A stretch of 64,000 nucleotides of DNA from Melieria omissa. Lineage: Eukaryota; Arthropoda; Insecta; Diptera; Ulidiidae. Shown piece after piece: positions 13,401 to 25,400 of this stretch (position 1 is the stretch's first letter; each line of letters starts with the position of its first letter). The DNA lies in the NCBI GenBank assembly GCA_963971225.1, contig OZ020267.1, positions 98,933,536-98,997,535 on the forward strand. The letters run 5' to 3'. Both the position numbers and the translations under genes were made by a program. The notes beneath the pieces were generated by a model, which had not been told where the DNA came from, ran no database searches, and worked only from the letters and a program-made list of their open reading frames with translations.

Positions 13401-16400
13401 TTCACAACGATTTGATGAGTTCGTTTTTCACTTTATTTGCACAGTAAAATTAGTTCATAGCGCACTTTATTAAGGAACACGAATATTAGCGGAAGTAGTG
13501 CAATGTGGGTCAGGCATTTCACTGGCTTTAAGATTTGTGCTGAATTCAATTTAGACAGACTTGCACTTTAAGCAACAACTTTGCATTACTGATCCGCCTA
13601 AGTGCAGTGTCTGAGACAGCTGTGGGTCGACTTGTCGCAATTTAAATGCCATTAAAATTTTATTTACCTCTCAAACCCGGCAAATGTCAACTCACCAACA
13701 GACGCGTACATATGTTTTCATTGTAGCGAAGTGCAAGTAATATATAGTATAACAGCAACAACAACAACTGCTGAGCTAAAAAATGACAGCATTCATTCGA
13801 TTTGATGCGCAGCTTTTGTGTTTGATTTATACATAGGTGTTTGTTGTTCAAAGGAAGATTTAACATGTCTATGAAATGATTTGATTTGTCTTTTATCTAA
13901 TGATTTTTAAAGTCTTTTCAAATTTTTGAATTATATTTTTGTTTTGCATAAATCCTGCAGCTGTAGATTTAGTCTGCCCTAATTCAAATGTTCGAATATA
14001 TTTTTGTTTTGCATAAATCCTGCAGCTGTAGATTTAGTCTGTCCTGTGACTGCTGTCTTACCCAAAAAAACACAACAACAAAATGCTTATGTGTTTCTTG
14101 TTTCAATACACAAAACATATGGCTGCGTCCTTAGGCCTGCAGCCGTAGTCGATAGGGGAGGAAAAGCGCAGAGAGATTTGTAGCTAATCACCATGAAATT
14201 GGGGTAGGCACAAAAATTGAGCACATGTATTTATTCTTATGTAGACATGTGTTAATAATAACCCAGGTCAGCGTATACCACAAAGCTTCGGATTGGCTTT
14301 TTTATATATTTTTCGGGTAAACTCAATACGTGACATCTGATCGAACTGCTCCCTTAATTTGTTACGTGTAGAGCGCAAACAATTTCTAAATTTGGGCTAC
14401 AGCTCAATTGACCGACAACAAGATTTAGGTCAATGCGATTAGGAAATTCAATACCAGGCAACTGCAAAGCCGCTAACAAACCAACGCCATTGGACAAAAC
14501 AAAATTTTTAAGAATTTGTTTATATTTGTATATATTTTCACATGTGCACTTATGTACATCGATTTAAACTATTTGAGTAGTGCAATTTTTTCCAACTGAT
14601 ATTTTTTTTTATTTTTTACTTTTGCTTCGTTCAAATATTGTTATTGTTGTAAGAAAACAATTTCTTTTCTATTAATAAAACACGTTTTACTTTTTAGCAT
14701 ATCTACAAAATGTATTGTAATTTTATTTACATCAATAACACGATTAATGTTTATTTAACGTCAAATTAATTACTCACATTCAACTGACAAATCATTAATT
14801 TATAAATTGCACATGAAATCAATAAATTTGATTAGCCATTTTAGCGTTAACATCTGCAAAGCGAACTTCGAAATTGTAATCGACTGAAAAAAGCTACAAC
14901 ATATTTATTTAAGCTTTCAAAATACTGTGAAAACAACAACAATGCTGATAAGTTAAAAAATATCAAAAGCATTAGTAGGCAACCAGGTGCAATTTTCGCT
15001 GAAGTATTCGTTGCCTTTTCGCTTATTATCATTTTTCTAAACAAATATAATTATCGGCATTTCATTCACAATGACATTAGTTAAATCATTGATAGTTGTT
15101 AATGAGAAATTAAAATTACAAATGATAACAAATTGCAAATATTTTTTCAAATCTTTTTTATATGCTGTACTTAGCTGACAGACCGAATTCACTTTGCCTA
15201 ATGGGCACAATTAACAATTCGGGTTAAAGGGGGCGTGTGGCAGGGGCGGACTTAAAGAAAATATTTTGGGGGGGACTTTCAGAAAGTAATTTTTTAGTAT
15301 TAATAAAATGCCTTTTAATTTGTATGTAGTTTTAAAATCGACCCTAATAACTCGGGGGGGTTTAAACTCCCAAACCCCCCTGAATGCGCCACTGAAGTGC
15401 ACCAAGGTCTCGGTCTCATTAGATTACAGTGTTGCCAGATCAGGATATTTTCTTCTAGATTTAGGTGATTCTTGGCGTTTAGGAGAATTTTTGGGCGAAA
15501 GAATTGTTAGTGGCACTGAAGCCTTGAATATTGAAAGCTAAGGCTTCTAATTTATTTTAATGACATTTTATGCCTTGAAGCGTATAATTTATGTAATGAA
15601 TGAAAGAGGTTTTCAAAAGCGAATTTCGTATCGATCTAATTTTTTTAAATGTTTTGTTTGCGTAAAGTTGTTGTTAAGCTGAAGCTGAATGTATAAAAAA
15701 GATTCAATAAAAATAAAAACCAAATATATTTGAATTTTTTTATGAAAAGTTTATTTCCTTAGTTTATAAAATTATAAACAAATATTTGTAGGAGATTTGT
15801 TAAATTTTTGGAGAAAATTTCAGAATTTTTTAAGATTTAGGAGAAAGTCATTTCAGGTATTTGACAACACTGTAACATTACATTGAACATAATTCATTCG
15901 AAACCAATGAGACACAACGCACTCGCTACACTTTTATAATTTGCAAAATATAAATAGTTTTGTTTTTAGAATTTGAGTTTTAATTGTTTAGTTTAATTTA
16001 AATTTTATTTATTTTAATTATTAATTTTTTTCATACAAATGTTGACCACGACCAAGTTCCATGCATGAAGTCTAATTTTCACTTCTCACTTTTTTGAGCA
16101 TAGTGGCTGCTATTTCGCTTATAACAATTGTATTGTTGTTTTTTAAAGTTGCAATCTACTTTATCGGCATGAACGAGTGATTTCACTGAACTCCACTATG
16201 AATAACACAGTGCAACACTAAAAAAGGGACAAGGCCAAACATGTCTCATTCGATAGAGGACCTCAGTAGATGAAAAAGTGTCAAAGGATTTTTCCCAAGA
16301 TGTTCCAGTTTTTTTTTTAAATGCAGTTTAAAGATGGCGGCTTAGTGCCCCTTACTAATAGTTTTACCCTTACTAATAGTCTTACTTACCAGTCGTGTCT

Positions 16401-19400
16401 GGGTATAGTGAACCTCCTATATAGTGAACACCCAAATTTTGACATCGAGCCTCTAAATATAGAAAAAAAATGTCAAGCAAAAAACAGAAAGTATATTTTG
16501 AAAAAAATAAAACTAGTTTTTGAACAAAAAGAAAGTGTATTTTGAAAAAAATAAAACTAGTTTTTGAACAAAAATGTTGACCTTGATATAGTGAACAACC
16601 TCAATACAGTGAACAGGCCTTGCAATAATTAGTTCACTATATCCAGACACCACTGTACTTTTAAAACATCATATCTCTTGATTCAAATGTCAGAAATGAA
16701 TAATTTTTACGTCAAATGAAAGCTGAAAGAGACATGTTTGACCTTGTCCCTCGAAATTGTTTTTTAATTTGTTGCACTGTGTAATCGAAAAGCGTAAAAT
16801 TGTACGATCTTATAAATTGCTCATCAAAGTCATCTTCCAATGGTTCACTAACCTGTTGAAACCACATGTTGATCAAATTCCGCTCGCGCATTTTGCGTAA
16901 AGAAAGTCTGAAGGCATCATTAAACCATAGCAAATATCATTGATAAGAACGTTGTTGCTATCGTAATCTATTTAGAAAAACAGACCAATGATTTCACCGG
17001 CTTATAAACTGCATTTTGCTTGAAGCATTGACAGCTCTCGTACAGCCTTTGATTGCTCATCAGAAAAATTGCATCAGTTTAACTTTTGATACCCATTAAC
17101 ACGTTGACTGCCACGCCCATATTCGGGTGACAGTAAAGTTTTTGATCGGGCCTCGTTTTCACTTAGACCAATGTGAAACCATTCGTTTTGTGAATCTTAC
17201 AGCAGCATTATGAATAATAAATAACACAGCGCAACAAAAAAACACTTTTTTCTGTTGCATGGAGTTTTTCTACTGTTTCTTACTAATTTGAGTGCGCTGA
17301 TTCCGAATCTACCCTCCGATTTTTTCTAGCAGCTCTAGTTTGTAAGATATAGGTACCCTGTCATTTTTTCAGTTTTTCCTCTACTTTTTCCATATTTTCG
17401 ATCGTAGTTTCTAAACCAAAAAACCGATTCACATGATTTTCACCTTATCGCATTAACAACACCGTACGGCTTCTTTTCCGATGCAACTTATTTTTATAAA
17501 TGTTAAAATACCGCGGTAATTGGACCTCAAAGTTGGAAACAATTTAATTTTAAGGCGTTTTCTTTGATGGTCAAAAACATACACATTTTTTGTAAAACAA
17601 TTAACGAGTTAGGTGTATAACGAAAGTCGACACATCAAGCAATACAACACAGCTAAATTATTTGGCGGAATACACATTCGCATCGAAATAACAGGAAAAA
17701 TGTAGCATCGCGATTTTCATCACTTTTCATACTTTTTCCTTACAAAATTAGGGGCCTGAAAATATGCAAAGTTTTTAATTTTTTTTTGTTTCGAAAAATT
17801 CAAAATATTTTTGTTTTTGCTTGTATTCCAAACTATAAATGGAACATAAAAAAGAGCATATTTTGAGGCTCCTAATTTTTTAAGGAAAAAGTATGAAAAG
17901 ACATGAAAATCGCTATGGTAAAGTTTTGTTATTATTTCGACGCGAATGTGTATTCCGATAAATAATTTGGCTGTGTTGTATTGCTTGATGTTTCTTCTTA
18001 AGATATTCATATACTTCGAAACTTGATTTATGAAACATCTGTACAATTTTCGCCATCAGAAAAAACGCCTTGAAATTCAATATTTTCTTACTTTGAAACC
18101 TTATTACCACGCCCATTTAGAACGCATAAAATTGATTAATGTCAGGAAAGATGGCGTGAAATGTTGTAAGTGCAACGATATAAAAATAATGTCGATAGGA
18201 TTATTGGTTCAGAAATAACAGTCGAAAACAAGAAAAAAGCCGAGGAAAATTCAAAAAAGTGACACGCCCATTTTTTGCAAAAACTAGAGCTGTTACATAA
18301 AAACGGAGTATGGTTTTGAAAACAGCGTGGAAAAACGATTCAGATTCATGTAAAAAACTCCATGCAACAGACATGCTGTTGTGCAGTGTAATTAATAAAT
18401 AAATAAATAAATCAAAACAATAAATACATTCTTAATACGCCCAATAAATATGTTTCTATAAATTTTTACTACTAAAGCTGCATTGTGTACCATAGAAAAA
18501 TCTGTTTTCACAAAAGCATCAGCAACTCTCTGAAAATTTTAACAAACAACTGATAAGAAATTTTTCAGCAGCTTATCATTTTACACATTTTAATTAGAAA
18601 ACTGAGTGCTTTTTTCTGTGCCAGACTGTGTCAACAAAGTGTGTCAAGTTTTCTTGTGCCAGTTGTTCCGTTGTACATTTGTATGTTTTGTGTATTTTGC
18701 TACTATTTCGTAGTAAAAATCAGCAAACGAAACATGTGAAAATGTAATCAGTGGCAAAGTTATTTCATTGAGCACGCACTTTTTGATTTTGCTTTATGCC
18801 TTTTCGCTCCAACGAACGCTGTGAAATTCTTTATTATGACATTTACGAAAATGGTTGTCACATTTGCTTTTCTCTTTAATCTTTACTGACCAAATTTAAT
18901 ATTTTAAAAAGCTCTTTTATTGACTTTCATTCATTCATACGATTCAACCTTTTCTCCTCATTAGTCAGCACTCCACACAAACTCACACATTATCCCAAAT
19001 ACGACTAATGTAGCGTTTCTTTTATGAGTCTGTTAAGTGCCAAAAAGTCCTTTGAAAAGCACAGCACTTGGCGCCAAATTTCCATCAGTCACACATCGGA
19101 TCATGTGATGTCGCTGTGCTCGGTTGCGCAGCGCACATAAAACTTGCTACTCCCTGCGCCATTTCCCTCAACTCTCTGCCTACAACTCAGTTCATCTCAG
19201 ATTCTGCCTCCTTCCTTTCTACTGATGCGACCGTATTTTCAGTAAAGAAGCAAATCTGTTCAGTCTTGTCATATTGCCCAAGGGACACACAGCCACCAGC
19301 CAGTGATATCGAATCAGTGTCCAGCGCGTTTCACTCCTCCTCGCTCACCGGTTTTGGATCCAGATCCTCTCTTGCCAGCCCAGCGGTCAGCTAGACTTTT

Positions 19401-22400
19401 AATTAAAAATGAAAATGTCGCTGCCAAATTGTGGAGTTTGTTGCTTCTACTCTGCGGCCAGTAATTGCAATTCCAACTTCTTTGTAAAGTGGTTTTTTTT
19501 TGTTTTAAGTTTTGGAAAATTCCCACCATCTATTTCTAGTTTCCAATTTCAGTTGCATTTGACTGCAGCCAAAGTTCATTGAAATTTGTCGTATGCATTC
19601 TCGTTGCTATTCTTAGCATTATGCCAACAACATGAATGCAGACAGAAGAATGCTTTATTTAGACTTTTTATAGTCAGCCGCAACCGCGGACACACCTTAA
19701 AGTTGGGCATCGTTCGTAAATTGCTGCCGAAAAACGTGCGCGGCATTTGGAATGGAGAAGTAACCAGCGGCCGTTCGTTGGGACATGTCTGGTCGCAACA
19801 GTGACACATGTACTGCCATAAATGGTAGTCATGATATCATCGTAATGTACTCAGCTACAGCAACAATTTTACTCTGTACTCAGCACTTTATTGATTTGAA
19901 AAGTGAAACCAAACACTTTCAATTCCCCGACGACCTTATGGAGCGTTCTGTGGGCTTGTCTTTTGCTGCAGTTCTGTGGACTTTTGAGGTGTTGACTTGT
20001 CGGCAACTTTGTGTGTATTCCATTAGCACATTATTTTGGCATAATTGAAATTTGCAATTAACTGCAACACATTTGTGTTTACTCACAAACGTGGATAGAA
20101 GCATAGAAGGACGGAATACTAAATAATCAATAAATTCTGCTGTCTGAAGCGAATTAAAGATCATCGATTGTCGTAATTCTTCAATTTGACATTTAGCTAG
20201 TAACACAGTTTTAGATATTTTCAAATAATTTTTTTAGTATTTCCACTATATAACTAAATGTTATATAACTATATATAAAAATAAACCAAATCGTTTAATA
20301 AACAAATCGTGGAAAACGGGCCAAATTTGCCATTTTGTTATAATCATGTCTTTTGGGTTTCTCTGTTCCATTTTCTTGTTTGTGTATTTATGATTTAAAC
20401 TATTTTTTTATTTTTTTATTCCGAGTCAATAAAGTGATTCGTAATTTCTGTAAATGACAACAAGCCTAATAGGTCATTGCGAAAATTCAATTACGGTAAT
20501 TAAATTGCCGTCAACGACATGAATACTTGCGGTCAATTGACGATTTAATTGCCTATATTTGAAATGCTTGATCGGTTTTCATTTAATTAACATTTTAAAA
20601 GGCCTAAGCCAATCATGCAAAACGTGATCAGTTTAAGTTGAGGAAAAGCACGTGTTTTATTTCGTTATTTCTTAGGCTTTAAATAGCAGAGATGAGGGTG
20701 TCGCAATGGCATCAAATGTTTTGCCTTATCTCTATTGTCTCAACTCTGTGTTCCAGTTTCGTTGTAAACTATATTGTTTATAGTTATGATTATGAATGTT
20801 TATCTGTCTTAATCGTTTAAACTCAGAAACGGAAAAGCGAAACGAAGTTTTTTTTAGTTTTAATGCAATCTGGAGCAATTATATTTACTGTAGTAAGATG
20901 TCACCACACATCATAAGTCAGATTGTCGTAGGTCTAAGATTCAACTTAACTAACTTTTTATGTTACGACCTGTTTACCTGGTATGTTAGATATATTTTTG
21001 GGCTGGCTGAAAAATGAATACTTAATTATACACCAACAGTGGACTAATTCTTTAGGGACATACAAATGACCATTGAGTTAAAGTGAAAACTTTACTATGT
21101 TCCGACGTTTTGTCAGCAGTTCTTTAGGGACTTTAGTTAATTTTTGTAGGAATTGCAAAAATTGCAGGAAAAGCTTTTAAATGTAAGAAAATTGTTTGCA
21201 TTGTACAATGGGCATTTTAAGCATTTTCGTAAATCCCTGAAAAGTACAATGAACTGCTGACAAAACGTTGTGGCATAGTAAAGTTTTAGTTTTCACTCCG
21301 TGACTTTTTGGCCCATATAAAAAGCAATATTAGCGAATATAGCACTCAGGGCACAAGACATCCATTGATCTATCTATGAGGTCCTTGATTTCTAAATAGC
21401 TAAAGCTTACGCGTTAGCATTATCAATGCCAAAAATTTGGTATCTGATTCTAGAAAACGCAACGCACGGAAAACAGTCAGCTGTCTTATCTGTCTTGGCA
21501 CCTCTAAAGGCTTCCAACTTTCGACAAAACATTTCAATTTTGCTTCGTACAAACCCAAAAGTTAACAGCCTCACAATTTGGTTTGTTTGAGCTCTCTGGT
21601 GGTGAATTATTTTAACTAAACTAATTTTATATTTGTTGTTTTCAAGAATGTTTTCCGATCTCTGATTAAATAATTGCAAACGGTTCAGTAGTATCCGAGA
21701 ATTGAATTGAGAATTGAAGATAGCGGGCAGGTACATATTGCACACGCACTACAAAAGTGACACCTCAAAATTTTGCATTTTCGGGTTTATGTGTTAATAC
21801 TGTGCACAATGCATAAATCTACTAAATTAAATCTCTAATTTTAAGCTAAATTCTGACAATTTTTGTATTGATTTTTAATTAGTAAAATTAATTAGTAATT
21901 TTCAAAATTTTTCTGTCAACTTTTTAACTGTCATTTATAATTAAATAATTATATTAAATTCAGAAAAAGTGGCATAACTTGAAATAATTCGGTAATTATT
22001 GAATTAAAATATCATCAAAACAGTCACAAGTCAAAATTTTGGATTTTCTAGTGTAAAATAAAAAAAAAATTCTTGCAACTTATCATAAAGCATAATCTGT
22101 AAGGATTTTCTACTGAACGGTCTATACGTTATTTAAAACAAATGTTTATTTAGCTCAAAAACAGTTTTTTGCGTTTCCTGAAAAATCAAAAATTTTGAAT
22201 TGTGTCACTTTTGTTGTGCGTATGCGATATGTATGTTTGAAAGAAACATTCGGAAGGGAAAATAAATGGGTATTGGTCTTGCATTTGACACGTTTACATA
22301 CGTTTGATACGTTTATAAAAACGATCATTTTGTATGGACTATTACGAGTTAGAGATAGGGTATAAGTATGTTGAAAAGAATGGTTCAGAATGAAAAACTA

Positions 22401-25400
22401 TTGGGGTCAGTCATAGCTTTTAACTCTCTAAAAGCAACTTTTGCCATTTAATCCCACTCCAATGTTTTTGGCTCATGAACTTTTTCACAAAATCACATAA
22501 AATGAGAGGTTCTGGAGCATCGAGAATCCTGTTCTAAGAATATCCATTCAACACTAGATCATGTCTAATGTATTGATATATACGTACATTCAATTATAAA
22601 GGGAAGAACTACGGTAATAGAATCTCAACACAATGCAAAAAAAAATCCCACACAAAAGCACGTTTCATCTCTATTTTACCCCAAGCAAAACTGGGAAGTA
22701 CCTGCAAGTATCCATCAAAGTTCGTTGACTTACACCCGCCGCATTGACTTCCTCCACATTCGCTTCAATAATACAGCTAATTCCGCACACATAATCAACC
22801 AACTTGCCACACCCTCACTAAGTCACAGCGACACCACTAAATGGTAATAAATTAAACTTATACGAAACAACAAACAAGAAACGGAAAATTTGGTTAGTGG
22901 GGAAATGCAAATGGAGCCACCGACAGCTGCCTGTAGCACAACTTGATAGAAAATTCATTTCGTGGAGCATTTGCATTTATTTTGTGTTGTTGTCGTAACA
23001 TGGCCAACGTGACTAGTTGTCAGTCCGCCCTGTAATTTACAGCCAATGCCTGCAACGTCACACTTTATCCTTTGTGATTTAATTTCGAACGCGGCTTGAC
23101 GCTTTTGTCAGCACGCCGCACACACGCAAACAGCGACGGCGCCGCCGTCGACCTAACCAAATAACTGTTTTATAATTACGCAAACACAAACCTAAGTGGC
23201 TGAATGGCGGGTTGTGTGGCCGTCCGACTGTTTGACTGGCTGACTGGCTACCTGGCCGGTTACCTTTGCGGCCGTCTGACTGCTGCACTACAGCGGTTCG
23301 AATCACTTGCGGCCGGTTCGCTACTCACACTTGGCAAATTTTGCACTTAACCGGCTGGCGCTGAGTGCCGCTGCCAGCACCCACACTCTGCCCACTGCCG
23401 CTCGGCAAGCCTGATGAAAACACTTGTGCAAAGCTGCTTACGCCAGCCACCTCTGCACCAACGCTGCGCCACCTAACACTTCTCCACAACATTGTCAAGC
23501 ACGCTTGGCGTTTGCTCATTGAAATGTTGCTGACATTTGCGAATTTGTCATCAGATGATAATGGATTGCAGTTGTTGCTTTTTTCGTTTGCCTATTTTAG
23601 TTTTTTTCTCTTGCAATGTACTTTTGGTTGGGTTTATTCTTGTATTTTTTTTTTAGGTTAGGCTCATTGGGGCTGCAAGTGGGCTGGCGCCGGTGGGTTT
23701 AATGTGACTTTTAATTATTAAAATGCCGGTTGAAAGCGTTGGCATGTCAGTTTTATGAAAATATATGCCTGGTTGCATTCTATTTTTACACATTTCCCCA
23801 TGTTGCTGTCCGTTCACGGTGCAGACAATCTACCAAATCATGAATTATTCAACAATACATTTTTTTGTTGCGTCAAGTCTGATACGGACGCTTGAATATT
23901 TAGAGTTGGAATATTAGCGAATTTTAAATTTTAAAAGTCATAAAGAATTGACTAATTGAAACAAAAATTTTCTTATCAAGTTGAAGCACTTAAACTTTAA
24001 ACTTTCCAAAAAACTGCTATCAAATTTTAACTCGTAACAATTCACCGCACAATTGGCTTATTGCAATTTTATGGAAAATAGTTTGTGGCTTTCATAACAG
24101 GATCGTGGGTAGGTTACCCACGACCCTGTTGCTGCTATGCGATTCGGTTGTCAACGATTTGGCTGTCAATTTGTAGCTGCAAATTCAGTTTTCCTGTTGC
24201 TGTTACGATTTGATTAACAACTTTTAACGAGCTGTCTCTAGCCAGCATTGTTGTTGCCCAGTGCACAGAGAGAGGAAATTGTTTCGGAGTGCAATTTTTC
24301 TAGGAAAAAGGGTCACGTCAATTGATGGGAATAAACAAATCCAAAGTTGGCAGAGGGGAAAAATTGTTTCTAGTTTGAAACTTGGAGCTTATTTACGACG
24401 TACAACCAATTTCATGGGAAAATCTAATAGAATCCCTGCTTCTAGGAATGAACTCTTTATTAAAGTTTAAACAGGAAAGACAGGGTTTCTTATCTCCCCA
24501 AAAAAGATTCAGAGACTGCATCAGCATTCTGTGTGTAGTTGCTAATGCTAAAGATTGTTTAAATTTTAATGAATGAATGAAACTCTAGGTAATAAAATTA
24601 AAAGCTGAACATACGAGTTTTTTGAATATGGGTTAAGCGTACAGAAAGATTTCCTCGACATCAATTAAGCGGCCAAGCTTTAATTAAAGAGCGAAAGCAA
24701 TACAGACTAACTTTGATTTTTACACTGTTGCCTTATACCAATGAACTTGGAGACATTCCTATGACTTCATACAAAACACTGGGTTAAAGTGACCAAATGG
24801 TTTCAATGCGCAAAGTTCTTCAGAACTTATGATAAACAAGTTGCATGAAAATTGTTGTGCAATTAGATGGTTGTCTTCATTGATAACAGGCTGCAGTAGT
24901 TTCAGAAGTCAGCTGACACTGCCAAACCTTGTCAAAAGAGTTAGCTGTGGGCTGTGCTTCAAGGATGAGAAAACACTTGCACACGCAAATTGTGTGCAAG
25001 TGTTCTGCTTTAGCTGGTAGAAGGATGTGCATTCTGGGACAAACCTTAACAAATGGGAACCGAACAGAAAAAAGAGAAATTATCGACCATTAGTCACAGA
25101 AATCTATTAAAAATAATGCATGACATAATGGTTAGGAGGAATGACAATGATTGAGGCAGACTGCCGAAACTTCACGAAACGTAGAGAGACCCACTATGAG
25201 GTCCGCTTCAGCTAATTTCCAAACAGAAGGAAAATTTTAGTTGATAAAAATTCGACAGGCTGAACACTGGTCTACCAGTTTCTATAAATATTTTCCACTT
25301 TCAATCATAGCAGCTACAAATGGCGACTCTATGGTCACTTTATACGACTAAGTGCCACATTATGTCATGTGTATGATTTTAGCAGCTTTGCGTAATGTCA

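Noticed and set aside
17720..18116. Minus-strand open frames of about 67-108 codons
   Set aside because: They lie within the arms of the long fold-back and reflect AT-rich repeat sequence, not a gene.
19068..19394. 108-codon open frame in GBA2 intron 1
   Set aside because: Begins with TTG, has low-complexity Ser/Ala composition, no family motif and no splice or conservation support; an ordinary intronic open frame.
23079..23661. GC-richer patch with overlapping open frames on both strands
   Set aside because: Composition-driven frames with Gly/Pro/Arg/Ser runs and repeated CTGGCTGAC-like words; no start context, splice sites or recognisable domain.
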